This document shows, piece after piece, positions 12,526 through 24,306 of a stretch of 64,000 nucleotides of DNA (the stretch's first letter is position 1; every line of letters starts with the position of its first letter). Both the position numbers and the translations under genes were made by a program. The notes under the pieces were generated by a model. It was not told the origin of the DNA, did not search any database, and saw only the letters and a program-made list of their open reading frames with translations. Source of the stretch: Acarospora socialis (Eukaryota; Ascomycota; Lecanoromycetes; Acarosporales; Acarosporaceae); assembly GCA_025617375.2 (NCBI GenBank), contig JAMYGW020000012.1, positions 310,001 to 374,000 on the forward strand, given 5' to 3'.

Positions 12526-13765
12526 GTAGGCAGATGTTACTCCGATCCTCGATACGAAGACCGCTGCCCTATATTTGATCTTTCTAACGCGAGGCGCGTC
12601 AATTGCGGCTCGATCTGCCTCTTGTCCGCGCAAGGCACCGCGAAGAACCCAACAGATGCAGGCGCGAGGCGATTAAGAGGACCCGATGTAGTCAATGATC
12701 GACGCTTCGTATGGATGCGCCGGCCGGGATTCGCTGCAGCTCTCCGCAGCAGCTGTTTGTATCGGACCCGGAAGCCCGCCTGCTGGTGGCAACCGTTGAC
12801 GTTATTGCTCCTCCAAAGCGTCGGGATACGGCGAGTCCACCATATTGTGTCTTTCGGGTCGATTACTGACTACGGAGTACAATGAGAGTAGGGTAGGTCG
12901 CAAATAGCCGCAGAATCAGGTCGTTCTTAAGGTGGATGGCGTCGGCAAGGCGCCTCTACACGTCGTCTGTCTACCGACGTGGCGTGGCATGCCGTGTCAA
13001 GGGAGCGGACGCATGGATATCATTCTGATGGCTGCCAACGAAAATCTTCTGTTGGAGTAAGTCTTACTATGACATTTACACGTCCTCACAACGTCAGTTG
13101 TCTATTGGCAACCAAAGATAAGAAATATCCGCGCCGAGCTCAGTCCGGTGTGCTCAGGCAAGGAAATCATCAACGTTGATGAGTCAGCGCAGTGTTCACG
13201 GTTGTTGAGAATGACCAAGCCAAGTACTATGATAGTATAGCTATTATAAAGCATGGCAACATCCCTTCTCACAAGAAGCCCACTGTTTATCTTTTCATAC
13301 AATGCTCACGTTCCACTTGCTGTTGACGTTGTAAATCTATCAGGATTGTACTCATAAGTTGCCTCAATTGCGTCGAGGATCCCAATAGTCTTACCTAAAT
13401 CGACTTCAGGATCCTGTTTATAGAACTTCTGTCCATCTTGCCTCCCGATATCAATTGTCAGATCATATGAGCTAACTCAGTGTCCCGGTCCAGAAGGGAC
13501 GAGCCCCAGGGCCTAACCTACTGCATCTAGATTCGAGCTTCGATTTTCTAATTTCCTCCTTCGTCTTACTTGCTTGTCACGCTTTTCACCGAACTCTAGA
13601 AGACGGACACAACCTCTCAGTCGTGTTGCAGATCTGGTTCACGGATTATCAAGCTCAGGAGCTATCTACAGGCTCAAACCCATGTGACAACTGATTCCAC
13701 TTTTGAAGCTGCGTATCGTGACGCCACCATCCGCAACGTAGCCATCAGCACAAATGCACAGCAAA
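12526..13765. other. Intergenic region
   Basis: About 1.24 kb between the start of the phosphodiesterase gene and the end of the DUF3445 gene, both minus strand. No supported coding sequence. It carries one perfect copy of the nonamer TACGGAGTA (12871-12879), discussed in the findings. 13190-13700 is AT-richer than the flanking genes. Confidence 0.5.
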
Positions 13766-15102
13766 TCAAGCACCGGTCGTGGGCACGACAGCCGACTCTC
13801 CTTTCAGCCATGGCAACACCTCCGAGCCCCAGAAGTGCCTCATCTTGTACATGCCCAACTTCTCCGGCATGCTTTCGATCGCCTCAGCCAGCTTCGGCCC
13901 GTCGCCTTCGGCCTTGATTTGAGCCAGTGGCGTCATGTACGAGCGGACACAGAACATGATGGCTTTGGAGCGTGGCAGAGCCGTCAGCGTCTGGTGTTCG
14001 ACACGGAGGAAGCACTGGTCGAAACGAGGGTGGAACTTCTCCTCGCCGATGGCCTCCTCTTTGTCGGGGTAGTAGTTGTTGCCGTCGACGCGGAAGAGGT
14101 CGATGCCGTCGACTTGGAGACTCCACTGCGCGAATGTTAGGATACGGTAAGAGCGCCGAGCGGGCGGTAAACGTGTCGTATAACGTGGAACGTAGAGAAC
14201 TGCGGAGAAGCTTACATTCATTCGGCCGATGAACTGGCCAGGTTCCATGCGGCTGAAATACCGATCCACGCTCCTGCCCAACCGCTCCTCGTACCCCGGA
14301 ACCGGCTGGTGGATCTCACGGACGGACTCGCCTAGCCGCGCAGGACTGAGAAACCCGCCAGGAAAGCAAGCGATATACCCCCTGAGCCGAAATTCGCCGT
14401 CCTCTTCGTCGGGGCACATGAAGTAAAAGTCCTCTTCGACATTCATGCCCAGAAGCTGCAGCATCTGCTCCGGAGTCAAGTTGGCAGTGGAAAGAGGATA
14501 AGAGGATCCGGTGACGAGGTTGTGGACGGTTTGGCCCGAGGTCTTGAAGATGGTCGGGTAGCGGTGCGGCAGGTAGTCGATCATGATCTCCGTGTAGAGT
14601 TCTTCAATGGCCGGGTCGACGAGCGGACCGGCGCCGACGGTGAATTCGGGTTTGTCGCGGATGAGAGGCTCTCGCTCCTGGATGCGCGAGAGGTAGCCGC
14701 GGTCCATGCGGATCCATTCGTCGCGGCTTCGTTTCTGGATACCTAGTATTTCTGTCAAACCAGTGACTGGGCACACAAGCTCGAGCCCTACGAACCCATG
14801 GTGACATGACCTTGGGTCTTGTATGGTCGATAGTCGATCGGGTCTACCTCCCAGATGTTGAAATTCCAGAGGGGCTCGATGGCATATTTATTGGTGCCTT
14901 CGGTGTTGGAACCAAGCTACGCAACCTCTGTTAGCCCAACGCCGCTGATACTGTATGAATACAGAGTGAGTATTACGAGGAAGTGAAGCGAAAGGGTGCT
15001 CTGCTTCTGTCTCTTCTGTACGAGATAGACTAGAACAACGAGCACTGGCAACACCAAGAGAACGAGCATAGATGGACTGGCGCTCAGATCATAAGCCATC
15101 AT
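13766..15102 (-). CDS. Membrane-anchored DUF3445 / haem-dependent oxidative N-demethylase-like protein
   Basis: Exons 15102-14977, 14916-14796, 14742-14216, 14125-13766; 377 residues. The first exon encodes a hydrophobic anchor (about residues 12-33, MLVLLVLPVLVVLVYLV) followed by basic residues. The body matches DUF3445: YKTQGHVTMGIQKRSRDEWIRMD, the helix DPAIEELYTEIMIDYLPHRYP, DFYFMCPDEEDGEFRLRGYIACFPGGF, the VPGYEERLGRSVDRYFSRM segment, and near the end RVEHQTLTALPRSKAIMFCVRSYMTPLAQI. Bacterial relatives with the related alpha subunit use haem b for oxidative N-demethylation. The fungal substrate is not known and catalysis here is inferred. The CFPGGF and RVEHQTL motifs are the expected core ones. 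The intron giving VTMG-IQKR is 53 nt. The N-terminal anchor suggests an ER-membrane location. Confidence 0.85.
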
Positions 15103-16119
15103 CTTCGGATTGGGAAATGAAGTTGAAACAACCACCCCACAATAAGCAGAGAATGAAGAAAGAGAAAGCACCCTCGTCCGATTGAGTGTTATAAAGTGTC
15201 AAGCAGTGAATTACCTTTAACGAAGGACCGGAGAGTTTGTCTTTATACTCCGCATTGGTCGCGATAGTTTGCCTTCCTACCTATCTGGCTTAGGTACGCA
15301 TAGATCATGTTTCAACTCAGAACGTTGCTGCCGTCCTCGTCAAAACTGGCGTAGCGGGGTGAGTTAGGGCTCAAGCCACGAACAAACGACAGCCGCTTTT
15401 GTCAGGGTACATGTCCTGCACCTACATTACGTATTTGGCTTGAAGTAGGTGATTTCAGATCCGTCGATCTTTGATCACCAATACTCATACGGTAGTGAGG
15501 TAAAGAGTGTATTACGGCTCGCCCTTCAGGGGCAGGACAGGGCGGGTGGATAGCGGCATATAAAGAACCACTAATCTAGACCAAGTTTAGGGTTGGCACA
15601 TATTTGGAGTGAGAGCGGAGTTCTTACATGGCTAATTTAGATCGTTTTACATGGATTTCGGTATGCGGCTAACTACCCGCCGTGTCCTGATTCCTGACCC
15701 TGTATTGAAGAGACCTATGATCTGATTGGGGTGGCTCTGGCAGGAGCAGGACCCAGTGGGCAAAGAGTTGCATACCTATGCTACAACGCAATATGACTGT
15801 TCATGAGCCTTGAAGTGTGATGATTGCGGAGAATCCCGTCTGTGCCATTCAGGGAGATTAGCAGATTTCCATACGTTGGTTTTAAGCCCGTTGCGTCTGG
15901 CCTTACATTATGGTAAGAAGGCATTTTTTGCTATTACTTTGATCATTGTGCAGCTCAGAAGGTTGTTGTTAACTTGTTTTTGAAACTTGATGGCCTGAGT
16001 TGTTGTTTGGCTAGAATAAATGATAAGAGAACACTCTCACCTCACGGTGTGAGTACTGTATAAAGGAACCATCCGTATCTGAAACTCCCATGATCTGAGC
16101 AAAGCACGTCAACCTTAAC

Positions 16120-16305
16120 CTTAGAGTAAAAGGCTACATTGGTCCATGCGCTGCATACAACCAAAAGACTTTGCTGGTTGACGCCACAAAGAAAAGACCT
16201 AAATACCTCTCACTGTTGCTGACATTGTGGCTTTGATCATGGAAGTCTTTGACCTGATGCAGTTGCATGGACCAACGTACCTACCTTAGTCTTTAACCCT
16301 AAACC
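16120..16305. repeat. Imperfect inverted repeat, MITE-like
   Basis: The left arm contains TTGGTCCATGCGCTGCAT (about 16139-16156) and the right arm ATGCAGTTGCATGGACCAA (about 16256-16274), which pair with a few mismatches. Weaker pairing continues outwards into CCTTA/TAAGG strings. No coding capacity. The size and form fit a degraded non-autonomous DNA element, but no target-site duplication is obvious. Confidence 0.4.
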
Positions 16306-16382
16306 TCATCGTTAACTATGGGATCCGCCCGGTCTAGATGGTAACGTCTCCTTGGCCGCAATCTCGCCGACAATTACTCATA

Positions 16383-16443
16383 TCACGTGCCGGTTACGGT
16401 ACGCTTAGAACACTTTCGACTCGAGCAAGTTACTGGCACGTGA
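16383..16443. promoter_or_regulatory. Paired CACGTG (E-box) sites in inverted orientation
   Basis: TCACGTGCC and GGCACGTGA face each other about 45 bases apart, roughly 560-620 bases upstream of the gene at 17004. CACGTG is the core site of bHLH factors in fungi. Whether the pair is functional is inference. Confidence 0.35.
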
Positions 16444-17003
16444 CTTGAGCGATTGCCTACGGAGCAATAACTCGAACAACATCACGACTCTACCTCTTTC
16501 CAATTAATCCACACAAAATCAGTCCTGACTCAGTTATCCAGTTTGAACCAGGCACCGCGCCCCCGGGACCAGTCGAGAAATGCTATCCATTCATCAGCCC
16601 CGGTGGCTGTGCGTGTCCAATGCATCCTCTGTCAGCCTTGCTGGCAAGGCTACCTCTCACTGTCCCTCGAGTCAATCCCTTCGATACGCTCTCATCAGGG
16701 TCTGGGAGTCCGATTCTATCTCATCACCTTTTGTATCATTCGAGCATCCTGACTAAGTTGTCTCGTCCAGCTGTTGGCAGACGATACAACGTCGTTTCTG
16801 GTCGGTTCAACACTTGATGGTATCAACTAAGCCAGACGTTTAGAAAAACTATAACTCTATAGATGCTCGAGAACCGGGTCAATATCAGACTATCGAGTCG
16901 CTGCAGCAGCTCAACGCTGAAAACAGTGTACTAATCGCGGCGGCCCACCGTCGAACACTGACTACGAAAGATTGACTGCTTGCGTATCCTTCTCTCCGCC
17001 TTC

Positions 17004-20000
17004 ATGTCCATCAGCAACATCACCGCTTCTCTAGCCTCGGCGCGTAATGAGAACACTTTGACATTAGCCAACCTCAACTTTGATTTCTCGTTATTCAAGG
17101 TGGAAGCACCGACCGAATACCAAGCGCTGGGGGCTTCTCTCTCCAACAAGCGGCGTACTGAAGCAGAGGCAGGCACCCAACATATCACCGCTAGGAAACT
17201 TGGAGCGCTCTTCGACCAAATCCTACCTTCCACACCCAACCTTTCAAAGGTATACGGCCACCGAGTCTCCGAGATCGCCGCGAGTGAAGTGATAAATCCC
17301 AGGGGCACTAAGTCCGATGGCTTCTTTACTAGCTACATTGGTGCAGATGGTACAACGATTTGGGCAGCAGCTACCTCTGGTCAAGCGGCTATCTCTGTAC
17401 ATTTACTTGTAAGTAGCAATACTTGTTCCTTCGCTGGGTATCGTTGACATGAACTTAGGCTTGCATGTTAGCTCGAATGTGGTCTGGCCCTGAGGCTACG
17501 TCTGTTTGGGTCGAGCTTTTGAATAGCCGAAAGCGAGAGATCAAAACAATGTACGACCAGGGCGAGTTGACAACTTATCAGATGCTTGCGGCAGCCCAGC
17601 AAGATCTCACTCGGGCTCAGCTTGCCGAGTGGGACGCAAGCGCTCGAGCGTGGTTGCAATCTGCCGACGAAGCCAAGATGCGCCAGCAAAAGCAGCTTAT
17701 GCTCGTCCTCAAAAACGTCAGATTACCTGTCAACAATAACTTGAGTTTATATCAAAGTGTAACGCAGGCTTGGAAGACGGCCATGACTATGATGGAGAGC
17801 CTGATCAAGGGCATGCCCCAACGCGTACAGGATGGGGCTATTCTGCTGGGGCTTTCGGCATGGCATCTGTATCCTGATATTGTTGTATTGGGCGACACCG
17901 TGGCTAACATTGGCCTGAAAGATCCACTCGTTGCACCTGGTGGCTGCCTTACTATCGGATTAACAAACGCTGACAGATCAGACGACGAGGCTGGAGTGTA
18001 CTGGTCACTGTCTCTGGCGCATTTGCGATATTATGGTGATGCTGTAATCTCTTCACGATCAGCGGGCGGCAACCCATCACGAATAACCTTCGAGCAGTTG
18101 GAGATGGCTGTCTTGGGAAGTGTCCTGAGTGGATGGGGAAACGCCGGCGACGATATCTTGGCTGCAGCAGATTGGTTTGTTGCGCTTGGGGACTTCCTCG
18201 ATCGGGCGGTACAAACACAGAACAATGAAGTCGGGACGAAAGGAATTCAAAAATTTTTGAAACGTAGAGGTTGGATAAAAATTTTGGCAAGAGCTGCAGG
18301 GCGCCTTATTGAGTCAGAATCCTTCGAACGAGAATCATGGTTGATACTTGTCAAGCTGGGACGAAGACGTGGCCACTCGTTCCTGACAGACCGACAGCTT
18401 CATCCTCGTACCATGTTCGGCTTGTCGGATATCAATGACATCCTACCCTTACTCAAAGGAGACGAAGAGCGAGTCGAGGTTCTCCGCGATCTCGCACGCG
18501 AAGCTGGACTGTCACCCAGTAGCACCATCATACGGTACTCTCATTCAGGGTTTTATGAGTTTGCTACGGCGGTCCCACATTTGTACCCATCTACGAAAAG
18601 ACACCATTCAGGGTTAGAGCGAGAGTGCTGGAGCCATATGCGTTGGACTGGCGTAACACGCTGCGATTGTAAGAAGAAGTGTGATCAAAAGACATGCACT
18701 TGCATGTCTCGAAAGGTGAAGTGTTCTGAACTCTGTCATGCACCGCAAGCGATGTTCAAATGTCACAATACCACTACTACAGCGACGGGAGGAACGAGAT
18801 TTCGAGCTGCTGATGGAGCGAGGATCCTAAGTCTTGAAAGCAAGGGCGAGAAGCATGTTTCCCTTTGTGAGGTATTCGAGTCATCTCTGAGAAGTGCTAT
18901 TACAGATGTCTCTTTGGTTCTTCCTTGGATAGATGCATTCCAGACTTATTTTGTTGGATCTACAACGAACTTGAATGGCTTATCTCAGGGTGACGCCCAG
19001 GAAGACACGTTTGACTACTTCTTTGGTGATCCGGGAACTGCTGCAATTTATGCCCGGAGGAAAATCAACCTCTCTAGAGAAGTGCGTGCAATGCGTGACT
19101 CCCAGCGCAGACTCAAGCCGTTTAACGTGATCCGTGTCCTGAAGTCTGATGCAGTCAGACCACTTGCACTGGTCAGTTATTTGGAACATTCCGGGATGAG
19201 ATATGTGACGGAGGTTCGGCGTTCAGAAGAGACAGTCGGCCTTCCACAGGAGATCAACGTCCCTGATGCGGACCTCTTCTACTATAAGTCGCTCAATGCT
19301 TTTGAGAAGGTCGCCAAAATTTACAAACAGTTGCCCAACGCGACTGTGGCTGTCAGCGTCCTGTGTCGGGCTCTGCATGATGCTCGCTGGGCAGCTCAAG
19401 AGATCGATGATACTCTGACTCGATCGCAAACCTTTGCATGCATTGCTATGTTCGAATCCGGAAGTATGGATATTGATCCGAAGGCGCTTGACGAGGTGAT
19501 GGCTATGTCATCTGGAAATTCAATCTATGTGGCAGCCCCATTACTATGTGACCCATCTGAAGTTGCAGAACCTTATGAGGTTAGACGAGTCATTGGAAAC
19601 GTTGGACGAGCTGGAATCGCGATGCTTATACCGCCTCAAGCACCTTGTGTCCGGGAACCAAAGCTTGAATCCTGGAACGTTATCAATCACGCAGACTTTG
19701 ACGGAACGACAGAAGACTGCTTCAGAAGCACAACACTTCATCTCTCTTTCACTGGCTACGAGATTCCTATCAGCACCGGCACCCATGGCGGCCAGGATAC
19801 TGAAGTATTTCTTCTTGAGTCCCTGGTCTCAGTATATGATCAAGGGCAGTGGATTGCGGACCTGGACGTTCTCAAGCATCTGTCGACGGTGCTAGAGCGG
19901 GACGAATTCGCGACCGACGTACGGGACGTTCGATACAGTGCCGGATGCTTATCTACTCCAAAACACCCGCAATCGACTGTACTTCCATTCCAACTCACCG

Positions 20001-20242
20001 CTATCGATAACTGGGAGGAGTTTCTTGACAAGCCTGAATTTGCTGGCTTTGTACGAGCGGATGGCAACTGGGCTGCACGTCTGGCTGTCACAGTCCTCAG
20101 CGTACGTCGAGGTGACAACACCTATGTCTTAAAAGGTCTACCATGTTGGCGTTGTATCAGGTATTCTCTCAGACCAAAGGCATCACCTCGAGATGAGCGG
20201 GGCAGGTTTGGCGTCCGCGGTTTCACTATGTTTATCTGCTAG
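17004..20242 (+). CDS. Large fungal protein of unknown function with CXC-like cysteine cluster
   Basis: Exons 17004-17408 and 17459-20242 (50-nt intron; HLL joins ACMLARMW); 1062 residues. I do not recognise a named family. The N-terminus includes LANLNFDFSLFKVEAPTEY and HITARKLGALFDQILP, followed by a long helical region with Trp-rich and Leu-rich helices (VTQAWKTAMTMMESLIKGMP, ILLGLSAWHLYPDIVVLG). Near residues 536-560 is the pattern C-x-C-x3-C-x4-C-x-C-x6-C-x3-C (CDCKKKCDQKTC, then TCMSRKVKCSELCH), which resembles a tesmin/TSO1-type CXC zinc-binding motif. No signal peptide or membrane segment is evident. The start ATG at 17004 follows an open frame without an earlier ATG. The last 40 residues look unlike the rest and a small 3' intron could have been missed. 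Function unknown. Confidence 0.75.
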
Positions 20243-21601
20243 ACACCTGAGCACGCCATTTTGATCACGTTAAGCGAGGAGGTGAGTTGCGAAGGGCTCA
20301 AGAATGTCATTAGTCCACAAGTTTTGCTATCGGAGTGCTCAGTTATCCTAAGTGTAATATTAGGACTGAATGATCTCTCAGAACAGTCATTTTCTCTCAT
20401 ATATCTCTCCCAGGATACAGTGCACCACAAGTAGCCTAGGAGCATAGCGTGATACAACGAACAATTTCCATTCCAGCATCGAGGACTCTCCACACAATTT
20501 TCAAGTATCATAGGTACCAGTGCACCAGTAGCCTTCCATATCTGCCATTTATCGAGCCCTTTCCCAGATTCTCCGCCCACCCTTAAACCCTACCTGCGAA
20601 GATTACTTTTTTAACCCTACCCTTGACAACGTACCTAACACCTTCCTGCACGAATGCAAACAGCCACCTGATGTACCAAACGTGTCCATCAACGCTCCTC
20701 CGCGGCGTAAGCAACACGTCCGCCCTGCGCCCTACCGACGGAAGCACGTTTGACCTCAAAGCCCAAGGGAATACACGTACGTGGAGGTATCTATACCAAC
20801 CACAACACCCCCTCAGCCCTCAACACCCACCGCAGCAACACACGCACGCACCACTCAACCCAAAACACCAGATCCACGTCCGCAGAGACTCCAACCTGCA
20901 ACCCGGACCCGCAACAGAATGAACAATCAGCCTTCCCTATAGCGTACCGCTTCCGTCCAGCCGTACAATCTACCTTCACATCTCGCACTAGGTTCATCTC
21001 CGTGCTCAATCGAGGAAGAGAAAAGAGGCATGCCACTACCCTCACTCCTCTACTCTCACGGCCAACTTCCCTTTCTCCGTCCGTGCTCTGCTCTATCCCC
21101 CATCGCACTCGTGGCCCCACTTCCTGGGGAGGGAGGTACCTAGGAGTGTCGAGCGTTGCATTGCCTGTAAAGCAATCTTCTAAGTCATGACCGGGCGCAA
21201 AGGATGGAGCGGCAAAGTAAGATGCCTGGCAGGTGGGAGGGAGTGCAGTTGCTCAGTCGGGTTGGGAGGATGTTGGTTGGATACTTTGATTTCGGAGCGT
21301 AGTGTAGCGTGGCGTAGACCCGAGCAGAGCAGACGCGAAACATACAGAGCTTCAATCGAACTTGAGATTCAGTATCAAAGGACTATGTGAGAGATAGGGG
21401 ATGCTGGCTTTGGCTTAGCTGAAACGACATCCAAGATTTAACGAACCAAAGGAAAATGCAAAAGACAGACTAAGAAAATGAACCGCTCATGATATGTACC
21501 TCGTCTCTCGTCCCTCGTCCCAACAAGCAGAAAAGGAGCCCTCCACTTTCCTTCCCTTCCCTCCCCTTTCCAAAGCTGTTTCCCTCCCCACCCTCACAAA
21601 C
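20243..21601. other. Convergent intergenic region
   Basis: About 1.36 kb between convergent genes. Open frames at 20623-21190 are Pro/Thr/Ser-rich translations of C-rich DNA with non-ATG starts, and I do not accept them as genes. No inverted repeat found. Confidence 0.45.
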
Positions 21602-24306
21602 TCAAATATAAACCGGCGCCTTAACAAGGATACTCCTCCCCCTAACCTCCACCGCCATGAACGCCGCAAACCGGACCCTCTCCTCCTTCTGCCCAGCCCC
21701 CGATCCCCCGGACGAGCCGCTACCACCCTGCTGCTGCTGCAGTCCGGCTGGGTTGCCGATACTACTCCTGCCCGACGCCGTCGACCCCTCTGCACCTCCA
21801 GCAGCCGGTTTCTTATTGATAAAGCCGCCAAACATGCTTTTCTTCTTCTGCTGCTGTTGATCCTTCAAGCTATTCGAGTCCGGGTCTTTCGATGCCGGTG
21901 CAGGAGCCTGCTGCGCATTTGGGTGTTGACTCTGGTCGTCTTTGGCGACGTCGCCGCCCTCGGTGCTGGCGAGGGAGACTTTGTCCGCGGAGTCGAGCAT
22001 CATGCCTTCGGAGCCGGAGCCCGGGTTCGAGAGAGCGGGGAGGGCGGATTCGATCTTCATGTATTCGGTGTTGACGGGGGCGCCGGGGAGGAAGTATTCG
22101 ACGTAGACGTCGCGGCTCTCGAGGGGGAGGTTGGCGGCGATGCCGACGGCCAGCTCGACGATCATGGAGACGCCGCCTTCCAGGTCGGGCGGTGGGGGTT
22201 CTTTGAGGTTCATTTGGAGGCGGGCGGTGAGTTTCTCGACGAGCTCGTCGGTCAGTTGGAGGTGGTATTGCGTGGCTTGCGGGGAGGCGAGCGTTTCTTG
22301 GAGGCCGTCGAGGGTGGTGAGGCGCCAGTTGGAGATTTTGGAGAGGAGGGCGTCTTTTTCTTCGTCGGAGATGGTGGGCGGGGCGAAGCGGCGGATGTTC
22401 TTCTCGATGATTTTGAGTTGGCTGGAGAGGCTGGGCTCGAGAGCAGGGTGGAAGTATCGATCTAGTATCTCATCGACGATCCACCGCGTGATACAAGCTC
22501 GTCCAACTGCTGTCATCTCTTTCGTCCCGGTGGTATGAGCGTCTTTGTTCACGTATGGCTGGAGCCATGGCGGGATGGTTCTCCACTCCTTTCTGATGTT
22601 GAATGCTAAATTGTTGATCGCACCATCGAGACGGTTGAAACGCGTTGCATACTCGTTGTCGTCCAGAGATGTACGAGACTGAGCAAGTCGTTGGTGCGCG
22701 AGGGTGTTTTGAAGCTGTTGGACCTGTGCATCCTTGTCAAAATAGTATTTCTTGACCTTGCTGTACTTGGCCTCTATATTTCAGGTAAGCTTTCTGCTAT
22801 TAGGAGCAAAAGAACGGTGTGTATCCTACGGAGTTCGTCATAACGCGCGTGTAGCTGCGCCATGTCCAATCCACCCATATCATCCCTTGATTTGCCCGGT
22901 GGTGGAGTGTTTCGCCCTTGCTCGCCAAGATTCTGTTGCGACACTGATGCTTGGGATGCAGGGGGGCCACGGTAATTCCCACCCTGTTGGTTAGCTGTCG
23001 GTGGTGGACCCGGATACTGTCCTGTCGTTATGGAAGGGGGTGGGTTTTGCCCCTGATTTTGACCATACGAAGGCGGATGCGCCCCACCTTGGGGTGGGCC
23101 ACTTTGTGCATGAAGATTTGCCTCCGAGGAGCGACGTGCTTGCGGCGGTTGCCCCGGCGGCGGAGCCATTGACCCTTGCGTGTATTGTGATGAGGGGTTT
23201 TGCTGTACAGACCCCCGCTGCGGTGGAGGAGGTTCCAACTGAGGCTCGTAGGCCTTATATGAAGTTGAGGGCGAAGGCGGTTCGTAAGATTGTTGAGAGG
23301 GCGGCCGCATGCGTTGGTTGTCTTGAGCTTGCTGGAAGGAATGTTGCGATCTGATATCAGGGCGTTGGCTTTGCACTGGATGATACGTATTCGAGACGGT
23401 CTGAGGAGGAGGCTGGAAGGTGGGGTATTGAGACGGTTGAGTGGATTGGTGGGCCGAGTCGCGCTGGTATGGCGGAGGTTGCGCAGGTCCTGTTTCGCGC
23501 TGAGGGGATTCGTAATCGTCTTTTCGCTGAAATGACTGCCGGGCGGTGGAGTCGGTATTGACACGCTGTGACGGACCTCGCATTGGAGCCTCAGTATGAG
23601 GTGGGGATGGAGGGAATATCGGTGATCGGAGTGGGCCGTTGGCAGGTGTAGTAGTAATCGGTTTGGCAGTCTCTTGCAAGAACCGGTCGAGTCTAGCTCC
23701 GCCGTCCTCTTCGTGGCTGGAGGGAGTAAGCCGTGGGTTGACGTTTTGATCAGCCGGCCACTGATGTTGATTGTATTGCTGGTCTTCCGGACCCAGACGA
23801 ATGGGAGTCTTCCGACGCACCGAAACGCTGCGGCCGAGTGACTTGGACGGCTGTTGCACGTTTGTCGGAGAAGTCTCCTTCGAGGAATGACCAATACCAA
23901 AGAAGCTCCTCTTAGATCTCTTCGGATCTTGCTCTCCCTTTGCGTTGGTCGAGACAGGCGTGTGGTAGAAGCTGTGGGGATCGTCTTCGTCGAAGGAGGG
24001 TGGTTCGGCGCTACTATGAGGTGGTCGAACAAGATGAATTGTTGGATGACCAGTATAGTTGGACGAAGGGGCTCTCTGACTTTGTGATCTTGAAGGGAGC
24101 GCACTCTGATAGTATTGCGCCGCGTCCGGTCTCTGTAAGTCTTGCTGCTCACCGTAACTTGTCGAGTAGCCTAGAGCTTGTGGGGGGAAAGCGGGCGACT
24201 GAAGCGGACTGTCTATGGGGGACGCGTGCTGTGACCGTTGGTCTTGCGAGATCGGAAGAGAAGCCTGCGATCGATTGGACTTGAATAAAGAATATTTGGA
24301 TGGCAT
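21602..24306 (-). CDS. Conserved fungal protein, disordered N-terminus and helical C-terminal domain
   Basis: Exon 1 is 24306-22830 and exon 2 is 22773-21602, with a 56-nt intron that has a CTAAT branch-like string; 882 residues. The splice turns DEL into QAKYSKVKKYYFDKD. Residues 1-470 are rich in Pro, Gln and Ser with short basic patches (a KRSKRSFFGIG string) and look disordered. Residues about 480-760 are predicted helical: YDELQAKYSKVKKYYFDKDAQVQQLQ reads as a coiled coil, then RLDGAINNLAFNIRKEW, VGRACITRWIVDEILDRYFHP and LKIIEKNIRRFAP. The tail returns to low complexity (Gln, Gly, Ser runs) and ends with a basic VRFAAFMAVEVRGRSI segment. I cannot name the family. The helical part feels conserved across ascomycetes, which makes a scaffold or cytoskeletal role possible but unproven. 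Confidence 0.75.

Larger units (their letters stand above)
15103..17003. other. Gene-free, AT-richer divergent intergenic region
   Basis: About 1.9 kb between two divergent genes. I see no coding sequence. It contains an imperfect inverted repeat at about 16120-16300 and a pair of opposed TCACGTGCC strings at about 16383-16443, listed separately. The part 15400-16300 is AT-richer than the flanking genes and could be decayed repeat sequence. Confidence 0.5.

Noticed and set aside
20623-21190. Pro/Thr-rich open frames on the + strand
   Set aside because: Translations of low-complexity C-rich DNA without ATG starts or conservation cues.
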